This document shows, one piece after another, positions 1 through 7,259 of a DNA stretch of 49,040 nt. Source of the DNA: Paenibacillus terrae (lineage in GTDB: Bacteria > Bacillota > Bacilli > Paenibacillales > Paenibacillaceae); NCBI RefSeq assembly GCF_000943545.1, contig NZ_JTHP01000052.1, positions 1-49,040 on the forward strand. The letters run 5' to 3'. The position numbers and the translations under genes were made by a program. The first letter of the stretch is position 1; every line of letters starts with the position of its first letter. The notes beneath the pieces are model-generated. The model did not search any database. It saw nothing but the letters and a program-made list of their open reading frames with translations, and was not told the origin of the DNA.

Positions 1-355
1 ACACGACGACTATAATAGGTAGAGAAAATAAATTTTCATTCAAAAAATACTTCAGTTCAGATTGATTGTCACAAATTTGAAATACAGATTCGTTGATTAC
101 TATGAAAGTATCATTTTTTCTTAGAAACTCATACTTAATTCCGTTAGCATCTATTTCTGAATAAAAGTAGTGATCTTTATAATTAAAATTTGAAGGGAAT
201 ATTGGGTCATTCCCTAGTGAATACATAAGACCTTGAAATAAAACTGTTTTTCCTTTATTGTTATCATCGCTATAAATTATATTTACGCCTGAAGTTAATC
301 TATCCTCAATAAAAGCTTCATCGATATTTCCGATCGCAATTTTCTTTATTATCAC
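1..355 (-). CDS. AAA/ABC-type ATPase, N-terminal part (runs off window)
   Basis: The GTG start at 355 overlaps the stop of the preceding gene by one base (TAGTG), with an AGGAGG ribosome site about 8 bases upstream, so the two genes are translationally coupled. About 118 codons are visible. Residues 23-37 hold a Walker-A-like loop (GVNIIYSDDNNKGKT), of the kind found in SMC/RecF-like ATPases that begin directly with the nucleotide-binding site. A nuclease-like gene coupled to an ATPase is typical of Lamassu/ABC-3C or similar anti-phage operons, but that assignment is inference because the gene is cut by the window edge. The visible N terminus is complete. The rest cannot be judged. Confidence 0.7.
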   Translation of the reverse strand, partial: MIIKKIAIGNIDEAFIEDRLTSGVNIIYSDDNNKGKTVLFQGLMYSLGNDPIFPSNFNYKDHYFYSEIDANGIKYEFLRKNDTFIVINESVFQICDNQSELKYFLNENLFSLPIIVVV

Positions 356-1380
356 TACGTTAATCCTCCTTTTATCATTGCGATGAAGTAAATTGATCCT
401 ATTTCTTCTAAAGTAAATATCTTCTCGATAATTTGTGCTGGTATTTCACTATGAACCTGCCTAGGGCTCTTATTCGGGTTACTTTTTATTACTTCAATCA
501 CAAACTCAAAATATTTCCAAAACTCTATTTTTAAAGATTTATTGAATAGTGTCCTACTAATTTGTGCTTTACAGTCTAAAATTACATCTTGAACCTCTTC
601 TATATCTAATGCTTTAATCTCTTCATGAAAATTAATAGGAATTGCATTGGTAATAAAAACATCCATACCTACTAATCTATTAATAACAAGAGCTTCTAAT
701 TGATTTCTCTTCAGTATTTTATTGAACTTCACAATCTCTTTTTTATCGTTAATACTTTTACCGTCAATACAAATATTTTTAATTGATGATTGCATATCTC
801 TTATTTCATTGAATAAAGATAAATAAAATTCATCGCTCCATTGATCTTTTTTTCTAAAATCAACTAAATTTTTGACATATTGCTCATTTCCTTCATCTGC
901 AATTACAAATACTACTTCATTCAAAAACACGGTTATATCAGCGTTTAAACTGGAATCATTATTAATTTTCTTACGTCTTAGGTATTCTTCTTGTAATCCC
1001 AAGATAACTTTATCGTTTTTTGTAATTTTGATATTTGAATAATTAAAAACCTTTAGGGATTCATCTACCAGATATCCTTCCTTGAGTTTAGGCATAAAAA
1101 GTATGTAAAATTTAAATGACATGCTGGATCTATAATTCATAAACAATGTCGCCAATGCGGTTCCGATTTTCCTAGGATTAAGTGATTTTACACCTTTTGA
1201 TTGTACATCCCATAACTCATCAATATTTTCGCATGCACCAGTTACATCGTTAAAGCAGTCAATTATAAACATATCAATATTAGGGCTATCATCTCTCATT
1301 GCCATCAAATACAACATTGATTTGGTCTCATACTCATTTGCTGTTGCATTTGTTTTTTCTGTCGTATCGAATAAGTACAA
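355..1380 (-). CDS. Putative PD-(D/E)XK-like nuclease partner of the ATPase
   Basis: A 341-residue protein starting at TTG (1380), with AAAGGAAG about 9 bases upstream. Residues 39-62 read II-D41-CFND45-VTG followed by W-D58-VQ60-S-K62. The spacing and the Q-x-K ending resemble the D...(E/Q)xK core of restriction-like nucleases of the Mrr/Cap4 (DUF4297-like) type. The rest is probably helical and not recognised. It is coupled to the ATPase downstream, and its base composition is as AT-rich as the neighbouring cassettes. Likely role: effector of a two- or three-gene defence system. The family is not certain. A catalytic role rests only on this motif. The ~210 bp upstream (1381-1590) carry no gene and separate it from repeat A. 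Confidence 0.6.
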   Translation of the reverse strand: MYLFDTTEKTNATANEYETKSMLYLMAMRDDSPNIDMFIIDCFNDVTGACENIDELWDVQSKGVKSLNPRKIGTALATLFMNYRSSMSFKFYILFMPKLKEGYLVDESLKVFNYSNIKITKNDKVILGLQEEYLRRKKINNDSSLNADITVFLNEVVFVIADEGNEQYVKNLVDFRKKDQWSDEFYLSLFNEIRDMQSSIKNICIDGKSINDKKEIVKFNKILKRNQLEALVINRLVGMDVFITNAIPINFHEEIKALDIEEVQDVILDCKAQISRTLFNKSLKIEFWKYFEFVIEVIKSNPNKSPRQVHSEIPAQIIEKIFTLEEIGSIYFIAMIKGGLT

Positions 1381-1590
1381 AATAATCTTCCTTTCATTTT
1401 TTTAATTTCTTGTTCTCCTCCTATTACAAAGATACAATCCAAGATGAAAACATAATATCAAACCCAATAAATTCATAAAAAGAAATGAAGGCATACAGAA
1501 CTTTAAAACGTCCTACAAATTTCTATTGCGTTATAACATTTTAGAAATAAAAGACTTGTGACTTTGTTTTCTTCTGTTTTTGATTCTGTC

Positions 1591-1689
1591 GTATAACGTT
1601 CCTGTATTCACGACGTCTGACGCAGTCGGATGTGTCCGGCTCTCGCCGGACCAAGGACGAATGTCCGCAGTGTGAATATTATGTTAAGT
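1591..1689 (-). repeat. attC-like repeat A (99 bp)
   Basis: Reading the minus strand, the repeat opens with ACTTAAC (1689-1683, fits RYYYAAC), then a TATTCAC arm. The middle can form several short hairpins (GTCCGGC...GCCGGAC type). It closes with GTGAATA and GTTATAC (1597-1591). It lies just 3' of the HEPN-like gene. The opening box with its flank (GTTAAGTGAAG on the plus strand) matches the 5' edge of the same cassette in repeat B (GTTAGGTGAAA) with two mismatches. The closing box GTTATACGACAG belongs to the next unit to the left. Confidence 0.75.
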
Positions 1690-1711
1690 GAAGTTAATTA
1701 CGTCCTTCACA

Positions 1712-2701
1712 TTAAAAATCTCTACTAGGTTCAAAATTATAATAAGTTCCAAATCTATCGTAAATTCTATCTACCGCAACTTCAAAATCTTTAATGATGA
1801 CTTTAAGTTTTTTGTCAGTAATACTTAAGTCCATTCCACCTTCGTGAACAAAAGCATTCCTTAATTCAATAATTTCTTCAATAGAATCGAAAAGAGGTAT
1901 TTTTCTCTTTGAAATAGGTTTGTTTAACACAGTAAATATATCTAGTTTCTCATCCAGCTTTTTATAATTTTCAGCGATTATCCTAGGCCTCTGAAATGAA
2001 AACTTTTCAACTAAAGCTTCTTCAATTGACATTTTTCCAGCAGAGATATCTTTCAGATTATTTACTGAAAATCGTGCTTCTTTAAAAATCTTGTCTCTAT
2101 TATCTGTATATTTCAACAGCACAATAAATGATGTCTTTAAATATTCTTCCCAAATTGCTACTAAGTAAGGTATTAATAAGTTATTCGAGAAGAACCTTGG
2201 ATTCAATTCATCGATATACACAATACCTGTAGAATCTGGCCTTGCAATTTGACCTTGTAAATTTCTTGAATCCAAATATATCTTAGGTTTAATAAGAGCA
2301 TTATTATAAGTCCATCTAGCAATAAATAGTCCTGCTTCTAACTCAGTAGGAACTTCCTCATCCATTATAAAATAACGATTTTTCCCTTCGTCCGTCGAAA
2401 AGCTTCCTTTAAAATAATCTTTTATATATTTAATAGTTTTATTTTGATGTTCAAGATCCCAATAACTTCTCCCCGCTCTAGTTCTTGTGTCAACTGAAAT
2501 AACGCCGTTTTCTCTATAAATATAAAGTTCGACTCCAACATACGATCTATAATTTTGATACTGATACCAAAAATAACTTGCTAGTAGACCTTCAATTTTA
2601 ACTTCGTTTCTCTGCTTTATGTAACCTAATACATCTATTAAATTTATTAATTTATTATAGGATGCATCGTCTGGAAGGATACTTGTTGAAGTAAAACTCA
2701 T
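1712..2701 (-). CDS. HEPN-like protein (cassette 1)
   Basis: A 329-residue protein, ATG start, with GGAGT upstream. The C-terminal part has ELRNAFVHEGG (R281-x4-H286), the Rx4-6H signature of HEPN ribonuclease domains found in toxin, abortive-infection and tRNA-cleaving proteins. The N-terminal ~250 residues are mixed alpha/beta, rich in aromatics, and not recognised. It stands alone between repeats A and B, with a 55-base leader and 22 bases from stop to repeat. An RNase role in defence or toxicity is inference from the motif. No antitoxin-like partner is present in the cassette. The alternative is a non-catalytic HEPN scaffold. Confidence 0.65.
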   Translation of the reverse strand: MSFTSTSILPDDASYNKLINLIDVLGYIKQRNEVKIEGLLASYFWYQYQNYRSYVGVELYIYRENGVISVDTRTRAGRSYWDLEHQNKTIKYIKDYFKGSFSTDEGKNRYFIMDEEVPTELEAGLFIARWTYNNALIKPKIYLDSRNLQGQIARPDSTGIVYIDELNPRFFSNNLLIPYLVAIWEEYLKTSFIVLLKYTDNRDKIFKEARFSVNNLKDISAGKMSIEEALVEKFSFQRPRIIAENYKKLDEKLDIFTVLNKPISKRKIPLFDSIEEIIELRNAFVHEGGMDLSITDKKLKVIIKDFEVAVDRIYDRFGTYYNFEPSRDF

Positions 2702-2750
2702 TGTGCAATCATACTCCTTTGATTAGAAATAGAATTAAGTAATTAATTTC

Positions 2751-2846
2751 ACCTAACGTTCCTGTATTCACGCCCCGGCGTATGCCGGGTGTCCGGCCCC
2801 TACCGGACCAAGGACAAATGTCCGCAGCGTGAATATTATGTTAAGC
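2751..2846 (-). repeat. attC-like repeat B (96 bp)
   Basis: On the minus strand it opens with GCTTAAC (2846-2840), a perfect RYYYAAC, has arm TATTCACGC and closes with GCGTGAATA ... GTTAGGT (2757-2751), a perfect GTTRRRY. The spacers between box and arm are unequal (ATAA against CAGGAAC), as in real attC sites. The core holds GC-rich hairpins (CCCGGC...GCCGGG and GTCCGG...CCGGAC). It shares its core type with repeat A. Confidence 0.8.
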
Positions 2847-2875
2847 GAAGGTTCTGGCTTCCTGAAATACTAGCG

Positions 2876-4045
2876 TTATTCTTCCTTTGAATTACTATAG
2901 CTTCTTCTATGAGATACTGATTCTTGACTATCTTCAAGATTAATAGCAAATTCGCTAAACGGTTTATTTACGTATCTAATATAACGCATAGGTCTTTGAT
3001 CTTCATTATCATAAATTGCATTAATAATTGCTTGTCTCGACGTTTGTGTTAATCTAATAAACTCTTGCCAGTTATCTCTTAGTCTTTCAATAAACCCTAT
3101 TGGATATTTTATTTCAAAAAATGTGCTATCATCGAGTAATAGTATTACTGATTGTTGCATCCGATTTGAGTTTTCAAGAGGAAAGATCTCGACAATTCTC
3201 ATCTCTCCTAATAATGAATCAAAAGGTATGTCTTGTAATAATAAGTCTACTGTATGAGGGTTTTTTAATTGTCTAAAAAAATCGACTAACTGCCTAAACT
3301 TAATTGCCCCTCTTGCTGTATCTTTGAGGTCAGTGCTTGATATTGATGTCATGATAGCAGTTTTAATATCTGCAATTTGATTTGAGATATAATCAATTTT
3401 AATTTCTTCCTGCTTTTTGAATCTTTGCTCGTAAAGTAACCTTTGTAATAAGCCTGACCATTGTTTTTTAAGATATGATTCAATATCATCCAATCTATTA
3501 AAACTAACAATGCTGTTATTCTCAATTCTATGTCTTAAAAAATTGATAAACTCGAATACATACTTTGCAGTCTCTGGCTTCTCCGCAAAAGATGGGAAAT
3601 CTAAACCACTGATAAAATCTTTATCCTTGTTTTTCTCATACACAAGATGATCATGCATCACTTTATTCTCAACAAAAGTAAATATAGGAATACTTGATTC
3701 AATAGCCTTTATTACTTCCAGTTGAGTAATTGAGATATTACTTGAATCATCAAATAATTCTTTACTATTACTTTTTTCTTTAACAAAATCCAAATCCACA
3801 GATTCAAGTGCAGTTGGTATAGCTTTTCCACCAAATCTTGAACCAATTATTAATATTAGAATGTCACAGTTAGTAACTTCCTGTATACAACTAGTATGAG
3901 TATGTATTCTTGGATCGTATAGAACATCTGCGTAATCACTCATTACAGGATCATATCCAAAATTCCCTACGAAGTTTCTTAATTGTGATCTAACAATATT
4001 CAAATCATAACAAGTTGAAGAAATAAATATCTTTAAGTTAGCCAT
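2876..4045 (-). CDS. DUF4062-domain protein (cassette 2)
   Basis: A 389-residue protein, ATG start, preceded by AGGAAGAGG. Residues 4-75 match the DUF4062 pattern: a beta strand KIFISSTCYDL, then SxYxDVLYDP, and a second strand CDILILIIGSRFGGK (60-74). This is a TIR/nucleoside-deoxyribosyltransferase-like alpha/beta fold seen in many defence-island proteins, often fused to NTPase or TPR regions. The remaining ~300 residues are mainly helical with no visible Walker motifs. It is the only gene between repeats B and C, with a 68-base leader. The specific function is unknown. NAD- or nucleotide-directed activity would be speculation. Confidence 0.75.
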   Translation of the reverse strand: MANLKIFISSTCYDLNIVRSQLRNFVGNFGYDPVMSDYADVLYDPRIHTHTSCIQEVTNCDILILIIGSRFGGKAIPTALESVDLDFVKEKSNSKELFDDSSNISITQLEVIKAIESSIPIFTFVENKVMHDHLVYEKNKDKDFISGLDFPSFAEKPETAKYVFEFINFLRHRIENNSIVSFNRLDDIESYLKKQWSGLLQRLLYEQRFKKQEEIKIDYISNQIADIKTAIMTSISSTDLKDTARGAIKFRQLVDFFRQLKNPHTVDLLLQDIPFDSLLGEMRIVEIFPLENSNRMQQSVILLLDDSTFFEIKYPIGFIERLRDNWQEFIRLTQTSRQAIINAIYDNEDQRPMRYIRYVNKPFSEFAINLEDSQESVSHRRSYSNSKEE

Positions 4046-4107
4046 GTTAAATACCTCTTCCTTATAAAATAATCAATATTTTTGAAATAATATTTACCAG
4101 TACTTTC

Positions 4108-4223
4108 GCTTAACGTTGCTGTATTCAAGATCCCCGAAGGGGTTGTCTGCTGATATACCTCTCCGAAATCCAACTCGCAGACCAAGGCTCCAACGGAGCC
4201 GCTGCTTGAATATTATGTTATGA
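4108..4223 (-). repeat. attC-like repeat C (116 bp)
   Basis: On the minus strand it opens at 4223 with TCATAAC, runs through TATTCAAGC, and closes with CTTGAATA ... GTTAAGC (4114-4108, perfect GTTRRRY). Core hairpins are CCCC/GGGG, GTCTGC/GCAGAC and GGCTCC/GGAGC. The core differs from A/B and matches D. The closing box and flank GTTAAGCGAAAGTACTGG match the plus-strand 3' flank of repeat B at 16 of 18 positions, tying both to the DUF4062 cassette. Confidence 0.8.
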
Positions 4224-4244
4224 GATGCCATTGACCTCTTCGAG

Positions 4245-4574
4245 CTAACCCCAAAACAGTCCGTTATGCCCTTCATCCACGATCTTTAACTGTTTTTCAA
4301 AATCTTCATCCGGTTCTATGTCATCTATGAAATGCCATTTCCCCTTGCTGTCTTGCCAATATATTTTCCATTCGTTTTCATCTAATCTGAACTGAGCTAC
4401 AGGCATCTGCACCCATTGATCACTTTTGTATCCTTGTCTTTCTTCAATCAATGTCACATGATTTCCTCTGATCTTATAACTGATTTTAATCTGGTTTTTT
4501 ACATGTTCGGGTACTGCATTTTTGGTGTACTTGTCCATGATTTTCATAATCCGCTTCTTTGTAAAGTCATCCAT
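4245..4574 (-). CDS. DUF3024-like protein (cassette 3)
   Basis: A 109-residue protein. The ATG at 4574 is chosen because AGGAGA lies 8 bases upstream; a longer in-frame ATG at 4634 falls inside the repeat end. The sequence from MDDFTKKRI through a strand-rich middle (SYKIRGNHVTLIEER, then W-QMPVAQFR and WKIYWQDSKGKW) has the layout of DUF3024 proteins, small and of unknown function. A TATAAT-like box (GATATAATC) sits between the repeat and the start, so the cassette may carry its own promoter. It lies alone between repeats C and D. Confidence 0.7.
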   Translation of the reverse strand: MDDFTKKRIMKIMDKYTKNAVPEHVKNQIKISYKIRGNHVTLIEERQGYKSDQWVQMPVAQFRLDENEWKIYWQDSKGKWHFIDDIEPDEDFEKQLKIVDEGHNGLFWG

Positions 4575-4630
4575 GGATTTTGTCTCTCCTGCCCTGATTC
4601 GTTTTACTATGATTATATCACGATGATTTC

Positions 4631-4747
4631 TCATAACGTTCTCGTATTCATGAACCCCAAAGGGGTTGTCTGCTGAAATCCCTCCTCGAATTCCTTCCCG
4701 CAGACCAAGGCTCCATCAGGAGCGGCTGCTTGAATATTATGTTATCT
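4631..4747 (-). repeat. attC-like repeat D (117 bp)
   Basis: On the minus strand it opens at 4747 with AGATAAC and closes with GTTATGA (4637-4631). It has the same core type as repeat C (CCCC/GGGG, CTGC.../GCAGAC, GGCTCC/GGAGC hairpins). The closing flank GTTATGAGAAA matches the plus-strand flank of repeat C (GTTATGAGATG) closely. The opening flank GTTATCTGAAGGA (plus strand) matches the far edge of the next cassette at 5431-5419 (GTTATCTGAAAGA) at 12 of 13 positions. The boxes are looser than the RYYYAAC/GTTRRRY consensus. Confidence 0.75.
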
Positions 4748-4753
4748 GAAGGA

Positions 4754-5401
4754 CTACACTTCTTTGAAATACAATTCACGCAAATCATTAGCTATGGTTT
4801 TATATCTTTGATAATCACCATTAATAAATTCATCATAAAAAAATTTAAAAATTGAAACATAATAGAATAAGATTAATATTATGGCTATAAGTACTATGAA
4901 TATGAGAATAACCGTTTCTAATCTATCTATATATTTATTTAATATATTGGTATATGTAGCGGTTATTATAGGAATAATTATAGTCAATATAATTCCTCGC
5001 CCTATAAAGAAGGGAACTTTCTCTTCCTCAGAGTGTTTCTCCACCATTTTTATTAATAAATCTATTTTTTGGGGATCTGTATCAATACCTTCATTTCTCA
5101 AGAACTTTTTCAGACCATCAATTCGGACTTGATAATAACTTTTCCCTCCGTTATCAATCTGAATTATACGATCCCTTTCTCGCTTCGACTCTCTAAAAAA
5201 GACAACATACCATAAGATCAGAATGACAAATGAAATATTCCCCCATGAAGACTGTATTTGATTTTTTAATATGATAATTAAGGCTATGCTTAATATTAAA
5301 GTAAATATTGATTTGTAGAAATTAGTCCATTTCATTTTTTTGATTAAAGTATGAAATAAACTCAGATCGTTTTTGTAAAGTTTCAAAAGTTTATGTGCCA
5401 T
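4754..5401 (-). CDS. Four-helix membrane protein of unknown function (cassette 4)
   Basis: A 215-residue protein, ATG start, preceded by AAGGAGTGAG. Hydrophobic stretches suggest four membrane helices in two pairs (about 31-47, 57-69, 133-152 and 163-187). Between the pairs is a charged cytosolic segment (residues 70-130), and the C terminus is charged. No catalytic motif or known domain was recognised. It lies between repeat D and the half-repeat at 5425-5446 with only a 29-base leader, so transcription probably comes from outside the unit or from the repeat edge. It could be a two-TM-pair effector of a defence cassette, but nothing in the sequence proves that. Confidence 0.7.
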   Translation of the reverse strand: MAHKLLKLYKNDLSLFHTLIKKMKWTNFYKSIFTLILSIALIIILKNQIQSSWGNISFVILILWYVVFFRESKRERDRIIQIDNGGKSYYQVRIDGLKKFLRNEGIDTDPQKIDLLIKMVEKHSEEEKVPFFIGRGIILTIIIPIITATYTNILNKYIDRLETVILIFIVLIAIILILFYYVSIFKFFYDEFINGDYQRYKTIANDLRELYFKEV

Positions 5402-5424
5402 TTTCTCACTCCTTATAGTCTTTC

Positions 5425-5446
5425 AGATAACGTAATATTCACGAAG
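5425..5446 (-). repeat. Half attC-like repeat at the right end of the array
   Basis: On the minus strand this reads CGTGAATATTACGTTATCT: one arm (CGTGAATA) plus one GTT box. No matching left half lies upstream; only a small hairpin (ACGAAGTTCGT) follows. It marks the 5' boundary of the last cassette and may be a truncated attC, a remnant of an attI-like site, or the point where the array was cut from its integrase. Confidence 0.55.
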
Positions 5447-5868
5447 TTCGTAAATATAAGAAATACAATTGATTAAACGAATCATCGTATTCGAAATAGT
5501 CCTTTTGAATCATGTTTATATTGTATCATCAAATGGAAGAATATTACGACTGCTAACTATACTTTCAAACAAAAAACTCCCGCCAAAACTTCAGCAGAAG
5601 CTTCTTTGAATAATTGATCTACGCGAACATCTCATCAATGGCATGTACATAAGAATCATCAAACGTTAACTATACCTAATAGATAAGAAAATAGGCTTAT
5701 TCCATGTGTACTATTTGGCTAGACTTTAAGCGTACTGGAGCAGATAAGTCAATTTCTCAGCGATTCACCCCGGATTGCATAATAAAAGAAGTCATAATAT
5801 AAATCCCAGAGGCATGTTGTATCCCGGCGATCAGCTCATCTGCTAAATTATCTGTAATGAGCTTGACA
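5447..5868. other. Gene-free spacer with a possible decayed coding fragment
   Basis: No intact gene is seen. On the minus strand around 5560-5660, two adjacent frames read DDSYVHAIDEMFA and DQLFKEASAEVLAGVF, which look like pieces of one degraded protein separated by a frameshift. The protein is not recognised. No integrase motif (R..HxxR..Y) is visible here. Confidence 0.35.
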
Positions 5869-6195
5869 TTAAGCTTCGTTGACATCGATTAAAAACACCC
5901 GCTCCTGAAAGCCACCCCGTGCCTCGGCTTTGTCTGCCCGCAGCTTGTCCAGCTCTGCCACATTCGCCCCGTGTACTTCTGCCAGCGCCCGGATGACTTC
6001 CAGCATATCTGCCAGCTCCTCCAGCGCGTCCTTATCTTTCGCCGCTTCAAAATATTCCTCTGCTTCTTCACGAAGCTTTGTTCTCAGCTCCTGCTTATAT
6101 TCCTCCGGGTCCAAAATGCGCGTGCGGCATCCCTTGCCCTGAGACGTAATGATGTGCGGAATCCGGTCCCGCACCAGCTTGTTGTATGTAGGCAT
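5869..6195 (-). CDS. MazG-like phosphoribosyl-ATP/NTP pyrophosphohydrolase
   Basis: A 108-residue protein. The ATG at 6195 follows AAAGGGTG at good spacing; a GTG four codons earlier lacks a ribosome site. MPTYNKLVRDRIP at the N terminus is the hallmark of a small MazG-related group. The helical core EEAEEYFEA...EELADMLEVIRAL supplies the acidic ExxE/ExxD metal ligands of all-alpha NTP pyrophosphatases. The likely role is cleavage of non-canonical NTPs to NMP and pyrophosphate (house-cleaning) in the cytosol. It appears monocistronic. GC content rises sharply relative to the cassette region, so this is the start of normal chromosome. Confidence 0.85.
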   Translation of the reverse strand: MPTYNKLVRDRIPHIITSQGKGCRTRILDPEEYKQELRTKLREEAEEYFEAAKDKDALEELADMLEVIRALAEVHGANVAELDKLRADKAEARGGFQERVFLIDVNEA

Positions 6196-6310
6196 TTGAA
6201 ATAACACCCTTTCTGTTGTGTAGCCTTAGGCCGCAGCCAACAACTTACTTTTCGCCATTATATCATTCGTGAGAAAAGGTTGGGTGTTATTAACATATGA
6301 TTTAACTGAA

Positions 6311-6422
6311 CATTTTGCATAAATCCCAAGAGCGATTTCAAATCAGCAATATATAGATCAAAACGGTCTAGTTTGTCTATATATTGTACTTCTAAGCGTT
6401 GGGAATCGAATTATGTAAAATG
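6311..6422 (+). repeat. 112 bp foldback repeat, copy 1
   Basis: An imperfect palindrome with outer arms CATTTTGCATAAATCCCAA and, inverted, TTGGGAATCGAATTATGTAAAATG, and inner arms ATATATAG/CTATATAT. The same element recurs at 7126-7238 (same orientation) and 18895-18973 (inverted, centre lost). It ends 5 bases from the stop codon of the gene at 6428-6934. It could be a MITE-like element and could also act as a transcription terminator on the minus strand. Confidence 0.7.
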
Positions 6423-6427
6423 CTGAA

Positions 6428-6934
6428 CTACTTCATGGACTGATTTTCTTTAAAAATAGATTGATACCGCTCAGCAGGATCAGCTACAATTCGACGAGAT
6501 AGACATATTAAAATATGGTCCGTTCTAAAAAGCAGTCTATCGACCTCCTCCAGCTTCATTGGCTTGTTATGTGCATTATCCTCTGCGGAAATAAGATAAT
6601 GCACGGTACCCATAAACAGCACCATATCCAAACTCGGCTCAGCATCCGTGTGGATTAACCTAAGCACATCCGTTATAGATAGGTTAATGGAGGATAGAAT
6701 GATTTGATTTCGGTGAACATAAACGGCCTTAGCCAAAGAAAACATCGCCCGGTCACAAAGAATGAGGCAGTTGTGAAATTGATGATAATTGCGCATGATC
6801 TGTGCAAGCTTGATCTGATATTGGGCGAGCTTTTGAAAATCCATCATGCAATTCAATATGTTGGGGTCGCTATGATTAGGCTGTATGGAATCTGGATCAC
6901 TATGTAGGTGGTTGCTTAAGGAGTAATTTTTCAC
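6428..6934 (-). CDS. Hypothetical all-helical protein
   Basis: A 168-residue protein. The GTG at 6934 is chosen because AGGAG lies about 10 bases upstream. The sequence is predicted helical throughout (KLAQYQIKLAQIMRNYHQF..., DRAMFSLAKAVYVHR...) with a short His/Pro-rich N-terminal tail. No known motif was recognised. The pattern of a helical bundle with repeated A/L heptads is loosely HEPN/MNT-like, but no Rx4-6H is present. It is enclosed by two foldback repeats in the same orientation, so the ~930 bp between their outer ends could have moved as a unit. Confidence 0.5.
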   Translation of the reverse strand: MKNYSLSNHLHSDPDSIQPNHSDPNILNCMMDFQKLAQYQIKLAQIMRNYHQFHNCLILCDRAMFSLAKAVYVHRNQIILSSINLSITDVLRLIHTDAEPSLDMVLFMGTVHYLISAEDNAHNKPMKLEEVDRLLFRTDHILICLSRRIVADPAERYQSIFKENQSMK

Positions 6935-7125
6935 GGGGAGTCAACTCCTGAATTTTAATTTAATGAACAGTGAGGACATCGCAGGACCAAACGATCAAAA
7001 TACACAAATTTCTAGCTATCGGACAAGCTTTACAATAAATATTACTATATAGTAGTTTTTAATTCAATTTACTTATTAACAGTTATTAATTAGAAGTAAC
7101 TCTTTCTCTACACTTCTAACTAGAA

Positions 7126-7238
7126 GATTTTGCAAAAATCCAATAAGCGACTTCCAATAAATAATATATAGATCGAAATGGTCTGGTTCGTCTATATATT
7201 GCACTTTGGAGCGACTGGAATCGAATTTTGTGAAATCC
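7126..7238 (+). repeat. 113 bp foldback repeat, copy 2
   Basis: Same family and orientation as 6311-6422. Conserved blocks are ATATATAGATC-AAA-GGTCT, GTCTATATATTG and GGAATCGAATT-TGT-AAAT. It ends 22 bases before the XRE regulator start, so it probably carries or displaces that gene's promoter. Confidence 0.7.
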
Positions 7239-7259
7239 TTACTATAGAGAGGTGTAATC

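Larger units (their letters stand above)
1597..5430 (-). mobile_element. Integron-like cassette array (four complete cassettes, no integrase)
   Basis: Four single-gene units, all on the minus strand, are separated by attC-like palindromic repeats. Taking the cut in the AAC/GTT core, the units span about 1597-2756, 2757-4113, 4114-4636 and 4637-5430 (1160, 1357, 523 and 794 bp). Leaders from unit edge to start codon are only 29-68 bases, and each 3' repeat follows its stop closely, as in integron cassettes. For each unit, the GTTRRRY-type box at its 5' edge is the reverse complement, exactly or with one mismatch, of the box that opens the repeat at its 3' edge. This identity often continues for 10-18 bases. 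No tyrosine integrase or attI was found. The array continues leftward, probably with the nuclease/ATPase pair as a fifth unit. Confidence 0.75.

Noticed and set aside
4094..4276. 60-residue minus-strand ORF across repeat C
   Set aside because: It lies almost wholly inside the palindromic repeat and its sequence is dictated by the repeat core; the real gene starts at 4574.
1591..4747. Reading the palindromes as plain transcription terminators
   Set aside because: Too long, no T runs, and the unit-specific matching boxes across genes are not explained by termination.
1591..4747. CRISPR array
   Set aside because: Repeats are palindromic, ~100 bp, with 400-1260 bp of coding sequence between them; no cas genes.
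4416..5132. Plus-strand ORFs over cassettes 3 and 4
   Set aside because: Shadows of the minus-strand DUF3024 and membrane genes; no ribosome site.
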